From Pseudomonas sp. W4I3 (lineage in GTDB: Bacteria; Pseudomonadota; Gammaproteobacteria; Pseudomonadales; Pseudomonadaceae), in NCBI RefSeq assembly GCF_030816195.1, contig NZ_JAUSXS010000001.1, forward strand, positions 496,001 to 560,000: 64,000 nucleotides of DNA, in the 5' to 3' direction. Within the stretch, counting starts at the first letter, position 1; each line of letters starts with the position of its first letter. The notes under the pieces were generated by a model that was given only the letters and a program-made list of their open reading frames with translations, was not told where the DNA came from and did no database searches. Shown here one piece after another: positions 10,001 to 17,962 of this stretch. Both the position numbers and the translations under genes were made by a program.

Positions 10001-11425
10001 CGCCTGCACCGCGAAGTCCTGCGCACCCAAGGCCAACTCAGCACCCGCAGCGATTACGACCGCAGCGGCCGACTGCGCTCACGCCAGCGCCGCCTGGCGA
10101 GTCAGCCCTCGCTGATGCCGGCCGCCGCGCAAAAGCAGTTCGAGTACGACCCCGCCGACAACCTGATCGGCAAACTCGACCAACAGCCCGCCGCACAGCA
10201 CCGCCAGCTGCTGCATTACGACGCCACCGGCCGCATCATCGCCAGCCAGGACAGCTTGCATGGCCAGCGCGAAACCTTCGCCTACGACGCCGCCGCCAAC
10301 CTGCTCGACGGCCCGCAGGCAGGTGCCGGGTTGGTGGTGCACAACAAGCTGCTGACCTATCAGGACAAGCGTTATCGCTATGACGCCTTTGGCCGGATGA
10401 TTGAAAAACGCAGCGCTAAACGGGGTGTGCAGCGGTTTGCGTATGACGCTGAAAGCCGATTGGTTGAAGTGCGTAATGACGATGGCAGCGTGGTCAGGAT
10501 GGCTTATGACCCACTGGGGCGCAGGGTTGAGAAAACCGAGCATGGCAGCGATGGTTATCCGCTGGGGCAAACGCGGTTTACCTGGGATGGTTTGCGGTTG
10601 TTGCAGGAGCATAAGCACAGTCAGACGAGTCTTTATGTGTATCAGGACGAAGGCTACGAGCCCTTGGCCCGCGTCGACGGAAGCGGGCCGCTGCAGAAAA
10701 TTCGTTATTACCACAATGATCTGAATGGGCTGCCGGAACAGCTGACCGAAGCAGACGGACACAACGTCTGGCGGGCGACCTATCGGGTGTGGGGTAATAC
10801 GCTGGAAGAGGTGCGCGAGCCTTATTACATTGAAGAGCAGAATTTGCGGTTCCAGGGGCAGTACCTGGACCGGGAGACGGGGCTGCATTTCAATACGTTC
10901 AGGTTTTATGATCCGGATGTGGGGCGGTTTACCACGCCGGATCCGATTGGGTTGGCGGGGGGAATCAATCTATATGCGTATGCAGCCAACCCGTACGGCT
11001 GGATCGATCCGCTGGGCTGGAGCTGTACGTCATCCATCAACCGACGTATTGGACGCCTGAAAAAACAGGGTTATCAAGACCATCACATATTGAGCGATAA
11101 GCACGCCAGTACGAAGAACCACCCGCTGCTTAAATTGGCTGGGTTTGACTTACAAAGTCGGCAAAACAAAATATTCCTGCCCAACAAAACACGTGCTTTG
11201 ACTGATGGGAGCCGTTCGATACATCAAGGCCGCCACGCAGCTCGGGTCAACCAAAACCTTGGAAGCAAAATGGACCAAGTGCATAAGGTAGGCAAACGTG
11301 AAAACTGGAATCAGGCCCAATACCGCAAAGCGCTGGATAAAATCGTATCCGATGAGCGTAAATTACTCCGCTCCGGCGAGAGGCAATTGAATAAAAATGC
11401 GCGTCCGGGCGCGCATTACAATTAG
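7010..11425 (+). CDS. rhs: PAAR-Rhs type VI effector with AHH-like nuclease tip
   Basis: The 1471-residue polymorphic toxin starts with a prePAAR motif (AARMGDALSHTS) and about two hydrophobic helices (residues 20-70), which Eag chaperones bind. A PAAR domain follows (about 180-260, MKHPPMPPQFLAEGSDKV), then the Rhs/YD-repeat shell from about 300 to 1330. The shell ends in the autocleavage motif region IDPLGW near residue 1333. The 135-residue tip contains QDHHILSDKH and NKIFLPNK, then IHQGRHAARVNQ, matching the AHH branch of the HNH/EndoVII nuclease superfamily but with Asp before the His pair. DNA composition becomes AT-richer in the tip, as expected for an exchanged toxin module. The next gene is its likely immunity gene. 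Confidence 0.93.
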   Translation: MSDALWAARMGDALSHTSMMADILGGVLEVAANIAITAVATFAVVAATGITVATGGLGCILLGAVVGTIVGLLMSKSGADKGLTKLCDAFSNALFPPTVQANILTGSTDTLTNNIPAARAAGAISSHVAPAGTELEAPEPEPEASYLDMAESFFSQMWRPTVATPAPGAVPKPLDLVVCMKHPPMPPQFLAEGSDKVTINGQPAVRSGDRSTCDATVVSSGLISSNVTIGGGTVVVREIRSGKTPGVGLAVTALLMLKGGKGKFFSKLPCMLIGGATSMAVSSAMGALANAATGSSNPVHAATGAKVLGDDEELDFALPGILPIDWQRFYNSRDERTGSLFGAGWSVPYEVCVEVRPHPEGGETLVYTDEQGRPIDMGSIPLGGAVFSAGEGLAVRRHLNGQLLIESDDGLYRLFEPTPTHAALLRLVQLGDRNDNRIHVDYDPAGRLLRLRDTFDLVQVELIRDLDALTRIERLYPDQRREVLVSYEYDVAGQLAVVRDATGQVQRRFAYDAGRRMVEHQLPTGLRCFYEWTLVEGLEWRVVRHWTDEGDTYQFDYDLQAGLTRITDGLQRVSTRLWNTQHQIIRYSDNLGQTWLFDWDDERQLLSATDPLGGRYEYSYDESGNLIGETDPLGRSDSTLWLEHWALPLVETDAAGNSWQYRYDQRGNCIAETDPLGYVTRYGYDAQGQVVEIIDASGKSKKLRWNPFGQLVEHIDCSGYPTRFSYDERGFLQAITDALGERTQFRYDAQGRLLSSQLPDGRTEQFQRDINGQLLGYTDPAGHTTLYQHNRRGQVSQRTDAHGRQVQFAYDSYGRLQALVNENGERYRFAWDAGDRLAEQQDLDGSAKRYDYDRLDNITTVTAIPAPFGNGLAIVPETPPAPLIHRLARDAVGRLVTKTTDDGRTDYSYDEVDQLTAVTFTDLQGNTQALGFSYDPLGQLLAEQSPAGSLQHHYDELGNLIQTQLPDGRWLNRLYYGSGHLHQINLDGQVISDFERDRLHREVLRTQGQLSTRSDYDRSGRLRSRQRRLASQPSLMPAAAQKQFEYDPADNLIGKLDQQPAAQHRQLLHYDATGRIIASQDSLHGQRETFAYDAAANLLDGPQAGAGLVVHNKLLTYQDKRYRYDAFGRMIEKRSAKRGVQRFAYDAESRLVEVRNDDGSVVRMAYDPLGRRVEKTEHGSDGYPLGQTRFTWDGLRLLQEHKHSQTSLYVYQDEGYEPLARVDGSGPLQKIRYYHNDLNGLPEQLTEADGHNVWRATYRVWGNTLEEVREPYYIEEQNLRFQGQYLDRETGLHFNTFRFYDPDVGRFTTPDPIGLAGGINLYAYAANPYGWIDPLGWSCTSSINRRIGRLKKQGYQDHHILSDKHASTKNHPLLKLAGFDLQSRQNKIFLPNKTRALTDGSRSIHQGRHAARVNQNLGSKMDQVHKVGKRENWNQAQYRKALDKIVSDERKLLRSGERQLNKNARPGAHYN

Positions 11426-11435
11426 GAATTTCGAA

Positions 11436-12047
11436 ATGATTTTAAGCTGGAAAGCGCCTATTTATCACAACGAAAAATTGCTGGGCTCATACGACGCCGA
11501 AAGCGGTTCCTATGAGACGGCAGGGTCGAATTTTGAATATTTATCGCTACTGTCGGGAAAAACTTTCCCTGCCGACATGGATAGTCCCAAAATATTTTTC
11601 CCCTGCTCAAAGAAAAAGCTAACGGCTTACGACTGCTTATGGTTGTTGGGTGACATACCTTTGGTTAGCCAGCGGTTAGCGAATTTCCTCGCACAGAAAG
11701 CCGGTGCTCATGTCCAGTTACTGAAACCCATAAGCATTGCTGCCAACGGAGAAGAAGTGGCTGAGGACTATTACATAGTCAACGCTGCTCAAACGATAAG
11801 CGCTGTTGATCAGAGTAAATCGGTAGCGGAGCTCTCAGACAGTGGTTCAATACTCTATTTTAATGAAATCTGGTTTCATGATAGTGCCTCGGGAATGGGA
11901 GAGATTGCACGCGAGCAGGACTCTGGAGATCTTTTGATTTCTCAGGAGCTGGCTGACGCCATGATAGAGAACAAGTTCAATGGCGACAAAGGCCTAGGCT
12001 TCTACATCGCTAACCGATCATTCACACCATATAAAGACCATGCATGA
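11436..12047 (+). CDS. Imm11/DUF1629-like immunity protein
   Basis: A 203-residue protein directly after the Rhs tip. Segments such as IPLVSQRLANFLAQK, DYYIVNAAQTISAVDQSKS and DLLISQELADAMIENK resemble the Imm11 (DUF1629) immunity family, so it probably neutralises the AHH-like nuclease. I chose ATG 11436 because TTAGGA lies about 8 bases upstream and the start falls 10 bases after the rhs stop. A longer in-frame start at 11397 would overlap rhs and has no ribosome site. The gene is noticeably AT-richer than its surroundings, in keeping with a toxin-immunity pair acquired together. Confidence 0.75.
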   Translation: MILSWKAPIYHNEKLLGSYDAESGSYETAGSNFEYLSLLSGKTFPADMDSPKIFFPCSKKKLTAYDCLWLLGDIPLVSQRLANFLAQKAGAHVQLLKPISIAANGEEVAEDYYIVNAAQTISAVDQSKSVAELSDSGSILYFNEIWFHDSASGMGEIAREQDSGDLLISQELADAMIENKFNGDKGLGFYIANRSFTPYKDHA

Positions 12048-12070
12048 TGGAGGGCTTCAGGCAGCCTAAA

Positions 12071-12130
12071 CTCCACATCGACCGTCAGGTATTCAGCGAC
12101 TTCTAGCGCGACCGTCTGCACCGCGAAGTG
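12071..12130 (+). pseudogene. Degraded Rhs-core fragment upstream of the orphan tip
   Basis: These 60 bases match the main rhs core around 9962-10018, for example CGACCGTCTGCACCGCGAAG against the same region of the intact gene. They carry an in-frame TAG at 12104-12106 where the intact gene has GAA. Immediately downstream the match jumps to 10211 of the core, a 192-base in-frame deletion. The upstream boundary near 12071 is abrupt. This is a relic of the displaced rhs gene. Confidence 0.75.
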
Positions 12131-13264
12131 CTGCACTATGACGCCACCGGTCGCATCATCGCCAGCCAGGACAGCCTGCATGGCCAGCGCGAAACCTTCG
12201 CCTACGACGCCGCCGCCAACCTGCTCGACGGCCCGCAGGCAGGTGTCGGGTTAGTGGTGCACAACAAGCTGCTGACCTATCAGGACAAGCGTTATCGCTA
12301 TGACGCCTTTGGCCGGATGATTGAAAAACGCAGCGCTAAACGGGGTGTGCAGCGGTTTGCGTATGACGCTGAAAGCCGATTGGTTGAAGTGCGTAATGAC
12401 GATGGCAGCGTGGTCAGGATGGCTTATGACCCACTGGGGCGCAGGGTTGAGAAAACCGAGCATGGCAGCGATGGTTATCCGCTGGGGCAAACGCGGTTTA
12501 CCTGGGATGGTTTGCGGTTGTTGCAGGAGCATAAGCACAGTCAGACAAGTCTTTATGTGTATCAAGACGAAGGCTACGAGCCCTTGGCCCGCGTCGACGG
12601 AAGCGGGCCGCTGCAGAAAATTCGTTATTACCACAATGATCTGAATGGGCTGCCGGAACAGTTGACCGAGGCCGACGGGCACAACGTCTGGCGGGCGACC
12701 TATCGGGTGTGGGGTAACACGCTGGAAGAGGTGCGCGAGCCTTATTACATTGAAGAGCAGAATTTGCGGTTCCAGGGGCAGTACCTGGACCGGGAGACGG
12801 GGCTGCATTACAACCTGTTCCGATATTACGATCCAGACATAGGTCGTTTTACTACCCCGGACCCCATAGATCTGGAGGGCGGGCTCAATCTGTACCAATA
12901 TGCGCCTAACCCTTTTACCTGGATTGATCCGTGGGGTCTCAAAACCTGCTATCACAAGAGAACAAAGGGTGAAATCAAAAAAATCCGAGCTAACTTTGGC
13001 AAGAAAGGCGGAGCCAAAGAGAAGTACCTGAAGAAGATGGCAAAAGACCCAAGCTCAGTTCAAAAATACGGTCAGGCGGGGGTTGATAGAATGAAAAAAG
13101 GCCAAGTTCCAGAGGGTTTTGACGTACACCATAAAAAGCCAATATTCCGAGGCGGTAATAACCGCCAAAGTAACTTGGTACTCATGGACAAGGGGTACCA
13201 TAAAGCGAATAGCAAGGCCCTACATTGGTATCCAGAGGGGGAGAATCCATATGGACTCAATTAA
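12128..13264 (+). CDS. Orphan rhs tip with HNH-superfamily nuclease
   Basis: The open frame of 378 residues starts at GTG 12128, with no convincing ribosome site. Residues 1-230 copy the end of the Rhs core of the upstream gene: bases 12131-12809 match 10211-10889 at a constant offset of 1920 with only about a dozen differences. Sequence then diverges through its own core-end motif (WIDPWGL) into a new toxin tip of about 105 residues. This tip has GFDVHHKKPIFRGGNNRQSN and KALHWYPEGENPYG, typical of HNH/EndoVII nucleases. Without PAAR and the N-terminal shell it cannot be a complete effector; it is probably a silent cassette, or expressed after recombination into rhs. Confidence 0.8.
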   Translation: MLHYDATGRIIASQDSLHGQRETFAYDAAANLLDGPQAGVGLVVHNKLLTYQDKRYRYDAFGRMIEKRSAKRGVQRFAYDAESRLVEVRNDDGSVVRMAYDPLGRRVEKTEHGSDGYPLGQTRFTWDGLRLLQEHKHSQTSLYVYQDEGYEPLARVDGSGPLQKIRYYHNDLNGLPEQLTEADGHNVWRATYRVWGNTLEEVREPYYIEEQNLRFQGQYLDRETGLHYNLFRYYDPDIGRFTTPDPIDLEGGLNLYQYAPNPFTWIDPWGLKTCYHKRTKGEIKKIRANFGKKGGAKEKYLKKMAKDPSSVQKYGQAGVDRMKKGQVPEGFDVHHKKPIFRGGNNRQSNLVLMDKGYHKANSKALHWYPEGENPYGLN

Positions 13265-13727
13265 TGACGCATGCTGTCAGGTCTGTCACAAAACTTTTGG
13301 ACTTGATGCACAACAGTTGAAGCTTGTCGAACCGATGGTCGCGAAGGGCCAACGCTTCATCATGATCGAATGTCCGAAGTGTGGTTCCTCTACTCAATAC
13401 GTTAAAGCTGAGGACCCTGTCGCAACCTCCCATCCCGCTCAAAACTATCGATGCCCAGTTACTCAATGCGTAGGCTGGGTCGATCTGATAGATGAGAAGG
13501 CTCGGCCTTTCTGGGGTTGCGGAGAATGCGGTAGTGTCTGGTACGAAGAGAAAAATCTACAAAAAGAAATTACAGGCATTGTTGCACTGCATCCTTACAG
13601 AGCGCGGAGTTACAAACAACAGAACGGAAAGTGGATTCCGGGGGATCTAAATGCAGAGCCTGATGATTATGAGGAGATGGTTGGTAAAGAACCAACTGAC
13701 GAGCATGATGGGCTGGTCAGGGGATAA
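13251..13727 (+). CDS. Cys-rich putative immunity protein of the orphan tip
   Basis: A 158-residue protein with paired cysteines (CCQVCH, CPKCG, CPVTQC, CGECG), suggesting one or two zinc ribbons. I do not recognise the family. ATG 13251 has a strong GAGGGGGAG site about 8 bases upstream and overlaps the end of the orphan toxin by 14 bases, the coupling expected of a toxin-immunity pair. A longer frame from 13119 lies wholly within the toxin gene and is rejected. AT content is higher than in the neighbours. The immunity role is inferred from position only. Confidence 0.65.
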   Translation: MDSINDACCQVCHKTFGLDAQQLKLVEPMVAKGQRFIMIECPKCGSSTQYVKAEDPVATSHPAQNYRCPVTQCVGWVDLIDEKARPFWGCGECGSVWYEEKNLQKEITGIVALHPYRARSYKQQNGKWIPGDLNAEPDDYEEMVGKEPTDEHDGLVRG

Positions 13728-13768
13728 CAGCCGCTACCAAATCACATAGACCGAAGCAGCTGTCTTAC

Positions 13769-13809
13769 AAAAAAATGGGCACCCAACCCAGTTGGCGTGC
13801 CCATTTTTT
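13769..13809. terminator. Bidirectional intrinsic terminator
   Basis: Stem AAAATGGGCAC pairs with GTGCCCATTTT across a 14-base loop. It is flanked by an A-run on the left and a T-run on the right, so it can end the rhs/immunity transcript from the left and the hupA transcript from the right. Confidence 0.85.
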
Positions 13810-13844
13810 ATACCCGCCCGCCTCCCTTCAGGCGGTACCGCCTT

Positions 13845-14120
13845 TTACGGGTTGACGCTGTCTTTGAGCGACTTGCCCGGTTTGAACGCTACGGTGTTGC
13901 TCGCCTTGATCTTCACAGGCTCGCCGGTTTGCGGGTTTTTGCCGGTGCGGGCGCCGCGGTGGCGTTGCAGGAAGGTGCCGAAGCCGACCAGGGTGACGCT
14001 GTCCTTGCGGTGCAGGGCGCCGGTGATTTCTTCGAGAACGGCGTTGAGTACGCGGTTGGCCTGTTCTTTGGTGAGATCGGCTTTTTCCGCGATGGCGGCG
14101 GCGAGATCTGGTTTACGCAT
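13845..14120 (-). CDS. hupA: HU family nucleoid protein
   Basis: A 91-residue HU/IHF-family protein, starting MRKPDLAAAIAEKADLTKEQ and with the DNA-binding arm region GARTGKNPQTGEPVKIKAS. HU binds and bends DNA with little sequence preference. A GAGG sits about 9 bases upstream of the start. From memory, an HU gene beside rubredoxin reductase is a conserved pseudomonad order and corresponds to the copy called hupA; the exact paralogue name is less certain than the family. Confidence 0.92.
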   Translation of the reverse strand: MRKPDLAAAIAEKADLTKEQANRVLNAVLEEITGALHRKDSVTLVGFGTFLQRHRGARTGKNPQTGEPVKIKASNTVAFKPGKSLKDSVNP

Positions 14121-14310
14121 GTGTGAAGCCTCTTTGACGGTTTTTTGTTGTTATGTCCGTGCTGCTCTCTGGTGGAGCAGCGCCAAGGCGCCGCAGGCTC
14201 TACTCTGCGGCAGACGGGAGTGAGGATGGCATGCCCTCGCACGCTCCGCCAGTCTCGCCGCGACCTTTCTAAGGGTAAGAAGGGGCTTATTCCGACAGAA
14301 CGACCGGCAT

Positions 14311-15459
14311 TTACGCCAGCAGCGGCGGAAGTTCCTTGTTCAATGCCAGTTTTTCCATGACCGCGGTGCCGGTCAGTGCGTAGCCCAGCAGGCGGCCGCT
14401 GGCGTCGCGGCACAGGGCCTTGATGTCGGCGCCCTCGCCTTCGACGCTCCACACGCCTTCGCTACCGCGTGGCGGTGGCGAGACCACCAGCGGACAGATC
14501 GGAGTTTTCACGGTAATCGGCATCGGCCCGTAGCTGACGGCCGTGGCGTTGCCAGCCAGGGTCTGGGCCAAGGCGCGGGCGCAGCTCATGAGTGGCATCA
14601 CGTACAGCAGGTTCAAGCCGTCGACTTCGGCGCAGTCGCCCAAAGCGTAGATATTGGCGTGAGAGGTCTTGAGATGACGGTCCACCATGATGCCTCGGTT
14701 GACTTGCAGGCCGGCTGCCGCCGCCAGGTCGATACGCGGGCGCAGGCCGATGGCGGAAACCACCAGGTCGCAATGGATCACTTCACCGTCGGACAGATGG
14801 GCTTCGAGGCCGTTAGCACTGCGCTGTAGACGGTTGAGCACCGGCCCCAGGTGGAAACGTGCGCCAATCCCTTGCAGCCCGGCTTGCACCGCAGCCGCAG
14901 CCGACGGGTGCAGCAGGGTCGGCATGACTTGCTCACACGGCGCGACCAGGTCGACCTCATAACCACCCAGGATCAGGTCGTTGGCAAATTCGCAGCCGAT
15001 CAGGCCGGCGCCCAGCACCAGCACGCGGCGTTTGCCGGCAGCCGCGGCGCGGAAGCGGGCGTAGTCTTCGAGATCGTTGATCGGGAAAATCAGTTCGGCG
15101 CCATCGCCTTCGACCGGTACGCGGACGGTCTCTGCGCCCCACGCCAGGATCAGGTCACGGTAGACCACCGATTCCTCGCCGATCCACAGGCGCTTGTGGC
15201 CTGGGTCAATGCCGCTGATACGCGTGTGGGTGCGCACTTGCGCCTTGAGTTGCTCGGCCATGGCGCCAGGTTCAGCCATGCTCAGGCCATCGGCTTCCTT
15301 GTTCTTGCCAAAACCGGTGGAGAGCATGGGCTTGGAGTAGGAGCGCCCATCATCTGCGGTGATCAGCAGCAATGGGGTGTCGCTGTCGAGCTTGCGAAAC
15401 TCCCGGGCTACGTTGTAACCGGCCAATCCTGTGCCGATGATCACGACAGGTGAGTTCAT
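14311..15459 (-). CDS. rubB: Rubredoxin-NAD(+) reductase
   Basis: The 382-residue FAD protein transfers electrons from NADH to rubredoxin, feeding alkane hydroxylase-type or oxidative-stress reactions. The N-terminal FAD-binding motif [16 protein letters not shown], the central NAD motif [14 protein letters not shown] (near residue 146) and the C-terminal FAD motif [11 protein letters not shown] are all present. A strong AAGGAGAAAGGA precedes the ATG. It lies 36 bases downstream of the rubredoxin gene on the same strand, so the two electron carriers form an operon. Confidence 0.93.
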   Translation of the reverse strand: MNSPVVIIGTGLAGYNVAREFRKLDSDTPLLLITADDGRSYSKPMLSTGFGKNKEADGLSMAEPGAMAEQLKAQVRTHTRISGIDPGHKRLWIGEESVVYRDLILAWGAETVRVPVEGDGAELIFPINDLEDYARFRAAAAGKRRVLVLGAGLIGCEFANDLILGGYEVDLVAPCEQVMPTLLHPSAAAAVQAGLQGIGARFHLGPVLNRLQRSANGLEAHLSDGEVIHCDLVVSAIGLRPRIDLAAAAGLQVNRGIMVDRHLKTSHANIYALGDCAEVDGLNLLYVMPLMSCARALAQTLAGNATAVSYGPMPITVKTPICPLVVSPPPRGSEGVWSVEGEGADIKALCRDASGRLLGYALTGTAVMEKLALNKELPPLLA

Positions 15460-15495
15460 TCCTTTCTCCTTGTAGTACGTTTCGTAAACTTCAAA

Positions 15496-15663
15496 TTAGC
15501 CGATTTCGATCATTTCGAAATCCATCTTGCCCACGCCGCAGTCTGGGCACAGCCAGTCTTCGGGGACATCTTCCCAACGGGTGCCGGGCACAATTCCGTC
15601 ATCCGGCCAGCCATCTGCTTCGTTGTAGATCAGGCCACAGACGATACATTGCCACTTCTTCAT
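15496..15663 (-). CDS. rubA: Rubredoxin
   Basis: This 55-residue reading frame encodes a complete rubredoxin, starting [20 protein letters not shown]. The two CxxC pairs (CIVC near residue 6, CPDC near 39) ligate a single iron, and the W-E-D-V-P-E-D-W stretch before the second pair is typical. It is the electron acceptor of the reductase encoded just downstream. Only one rubredoxin is present here, whereas I recall two tandem copies in P. aeruginosa. Confidence 0.93.
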   Translation of the reverse strand: MKKWQCIVCGLIYNEADGWPDDGIVPGTRWEDVPEDWLCPDCGVGKMDFEMIEIG

Positions 15664-15857
15664 TACGTGCTTCCTCAGGGTCCAGGCATCTTGGCCGACG
15701 GTCGATAACCTGCGCTGCCGCTCGGCTCAGGGCGTTTTGTACTGATCGCAGCCGGCAGATGCAAGCACGATCGGCGTAAACGGCCGGTTCAGCCCGGCAA
15801 AAGTTCAGGTCGCCATGGTAAGCTCGCCGCCTCTTTTGCTGCCAAAATTGACTCGCC

Positions 15858-16421
15858 GTGCCGCACTCAATCGCCCCTTCCGCTGCTTGCCAATGGCTGT
15901 CCCAGAGCCGTCTGAGCCCAATGCCTGCGCCCTTGACCCTCGATTGGCTGTTCGATGAGGGCTCGCTGACGCGGCGGCTGACCGGGCTGTCCAACGACGG
16001 CTTCAGCGTGACGCCACTGCTCGAAGGCTGGCAGCCGTTGCGTGACGATGAATGTGCGGCGCTGGACCTGCCTCGAGCGAGCATCGGCTGGGTGCGCGAG
16101 GTGTATTTGCGTGGGCGTGACCAGCCTTGGGTATTTGCCCGCAGTGTCGCGTCACGCAGCGCCTTGCAGGGCGATGGTTTGCATATGGATGAGCTGGGCA
16201 GCCGGTCGCTGGGCGAGTTGTTGTTCTGCGACCGCGCCTTTACCCGCCAGCCCATCGAGGTGTGCCATTACCCAGAGCAATGGCTGCCCACGGCGGACCA
16301 GGCCGACGGGCTGTGGGCGCGCCGCTCGCGCTTTGATCGCGGATCGTTGAGCGTGCTGGTGGCGGAAGTCTTCCTGCCGAGTTTCTGGCATGCGCTGCAT
16401 GACCATCCGGAGAACCGCTGA
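15858..16421 (+). CDS. ubiC: Chorismate lyase UbiC
   Basis: A 187-residue chorismate pyruvate-lyase, which makes 4-hydroxybenzoate, the first dedicated step of ubiquinone synthesis. Typical segments are [27 protein letters not shown] and [20 protein letters not shown]. The frame opens at GTG 15858 without a clear ribosome site; an ATG at 15921 would shorten the protein by 21 residues. The stop overlaps the start of ubiA by one base, so product and consumer enzymes are coupled. Confidence 0.93.
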   Translation: MPHSIAPSAACQWLSQSRLSPMPAPLTLDWLFDEGSLTRRLTGLSNDGFSVTPLLEGWQPLRDDECAALDLPRASIGWVREVYLRGRDQPWVFARSVASRSALQGDGLHMDELGSRSLGELLFCDRAFTRQPIEVCHYPEQWLPTADQADGLWARRSRFDRGSLSVLVAEVFLPSFWHALHDHPENR

Positions 16422-17311
16422 TGTACCAACGTGCACTCAAATCCTTGAATCGCCTGAACCCCAGGGCCTGGGATTTCATTCAACTGACGCGCATGGACAA
16501 GCCTATCGGCATCTACCTGCTGCTGTGGCCGACGCTATGGGCGCTGTGGATCGCCGGCAAGGGCTCGCCGTCGCTGCTCAATATCATGATTTTCGTGCTG
16601 GGCGTGGTGCTGACCCGCGCCGGCGGCTGTGTGATCAATGACTGGGCCGACCGCAAGGTCGACGGCCATGTGAAGCGCACCGAGCAGCGTCCGCTGGTCA
16701 GCGGCAAGATCAGTTCGAAAGAGGCGCTGGTGTTTTTCGCGCTGCTGATGGGCATCAGCTTCCTGCTGGTGCTGCTGACCAACGCCAGCACCATCCTGCT
16801 GTCCCTTGGCGGGCTGGCGCTGGCGGCGAGCTACCCGTTCATGAAGCGCTACACCTATTACCCGCAGGTGGTGTTGGGCGCGGCGTTTTCGTGGGGCATG
16901 CCGATGGCGTTCACGGCCGAGACCGGTCATCTGCCGGCCGAGGCGTGGCTGCTGTACATCGCCAACCTGTTGTGGACGGTGGGCTACGACACTTATTACG
17001 CGATGACCGACCGCGACGACGACGTGAAGATCGGCGTGAAGTCCACCGCGATCCTGTTCGGTGATGCTGACCGGGTGATCATCCTCACGCTGCAGGGCCT
17101 GGCGCTGGTGTGTCTGTTGCTCGCGGGGGCCCGGTTCGAGCTGGGCGGCTGGTTCCACCTCGGGTTGCTGGCGGCAGCGGGCTGTTTTGTCTGGGAGTTC
17201 TGGTACACCCGCGACAGGGACCGCATGAAGTGCTTCAAGGCGTTTTTGCACAACCATTGGGCGGGGTTGGCGATTTTCGTGGGGATTGTGGCTGACTACG
17301 CGTTGCGATGA
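16421..17311 (+). CDS. ubiA: 4-hydroxybenzoate polyprenyltransferase UbiA
   Basis: A 296-residue integral inner-membrane prenyltransferase that joins the polyprenyl tail to 4-hydroxybenzoate. Both Asp-rich Mg-diphosphate motifs are present: [15 protein letters not shown] near residue 73 and [12 protein letters not shown] near 190. They sit in a background of about eight hydrophobic helices. Length and ends are normal. It forms an operon with ubiC. Confidence 0.95.
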   Translation: MYQRALKSLNRLNPRAWDFIQLTRMDKPIGIYLLLWPTLWALWIAGKGSPSLLNIMIFVLGVVLTRAGGCVINDWADRKVDGHVKRTEQRPLVSGKISSKEALVFFALLMGISFLLVLLTNASTILLSLGGLALAASYPFMKRYTYYPQVVLGAAFSWGMPMAFTAETGHLPAEAWLLYIANLLWTVGYDTYYAMTDRDDDVKIGVKSTAILFGDADRVIILTLQGLALVCLLLAGARFELGGWFHLGLLAAAGCFVWEFWYTRDRDRMKCFKAFLHNHWAGLAIFVGIVADYALR

Positions 17312-17338
17312 GAGGCTGGCGGCGACTGTTCTGACGCT

Positions 17339-17409
17339 ATCGGGGGCAAGCCCCCTCCCACATTTGAAAGCGTACACACATCAATTGTGGGAGGGGGCTT
17401 GCCCCCGAT
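17339..17409. repeat. REPIN (GTGGGAGGGGGCTTGC family)
   Basis: Inverted pair ATCGGGGGCAAGCCCCCTCC and its complement GGAGGGGGCTTGCCCCCGAT around a 26-base centre. The 16-mer GTGGGAGGGGGCTTGC is, from memory, the most abundant REP class of P. fluorescens SBW25. It separates the convergent ubiA and COG4315 genes. Confidence 0.88.
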
Positions 17410-17430
17410 GGCTTCAGCAGCGCAGAGCAA

Positions 17431-17808
17431 TCAAGGCTTGATGATGTGCCAAGCCCCACCCTTGCCATCACCGGTCTTGTCTCCGGCCTTCTTGTCATCC
17501 TTGTAGGTGTAGACCGGCTTGCCGTCGTAGGCCCACTGACTGGTCTGGTCGTCGCGGGTGATGACCGTCCATTTACCCGCTGACTTGTCGGTAGACTCAG
17601 CCTTCAACGGCGGCCAATTGGTCGCGCACTGGTCTTTGCACACGGACTTGCCGGCGGCATCCTTGTCGAAGGTGTAGAGGGTCAAGCCCTTGTGATCGAC
17701 CAGCATCCCGTCTTTCGTCATCGCAGGTTCTGCGGCAAAGGCCAGGCCCGGCAGCGTCAACGCGGCCGTTACCAGCAGGGCTTTCCAGGAAATCGTGCTG
17801 TAAGTCAT
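17431..17808 (-). CDS. Small secreted COG4315-type protein
   Basis: A 125-residue protein with a signal peptide (about 1-25, cleavage after LAFAA) and two copies of the secreted repeat of unknown function (PF03640). These are seen as GLTLYTFDKDAAGKSVC and GKPVYTYKDDKKAGDKTGD. A CxxxC pair (CKDQC) lies between them. It is presumably periplasmic; its function is not established. It points away from phoB, sharing the upstream region. Confidence 0.82.
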   Translation of the reverse strand: MTYSTISWKALLVTAALTLPGLAFAAEPAMTKDGMLVDHKGLTLYTFDKDAAGKSVCKDQCATNWPPLKAESTDKSAGKWTVITRDDQTSQWAYDGKPVYTYKDDKKAGDKTGDGKGGAWHIIKP

Positions 17809-17890
17809 CGGAACCTACCTTTTGTGGTTGTCAGGATTCGGACCCAAAGGGTAGTCCAGAGTGCCGTGATTTGCCCAAGCGACTAAATTA

Positions 17891-17924
17891 CTGTCACACG
17901 ACTGCAATAATTCCGTTATCTAAT
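17891..17924 (+). promoter_or_regulatory. Pho box and -10 of phoB
   Basis: CTGTCAC (17891-17897) and CTGCAAT (17902-17908) are direct repeats with an 11-base period, matching the PhoB consensus CTGTCAT-N4-CTGTCAT. Ten bases further is TCTAAT (17919-17924), a good -10. PhoB autoregulation is expected. Confidence 0.75.
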
Positions 17925-17962
17925 GCGGCGCAAGACAGTTAAATGACAAGAGGATTTTGAGC

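Noticed and set aside
13119..13250. Longer N-terminus for the Cys-rich putative immunity protein
   Set aside because: It lies entirely within the nuclease coding region and lacks a ribosome site, whereas ATG 13251 has a strong one.
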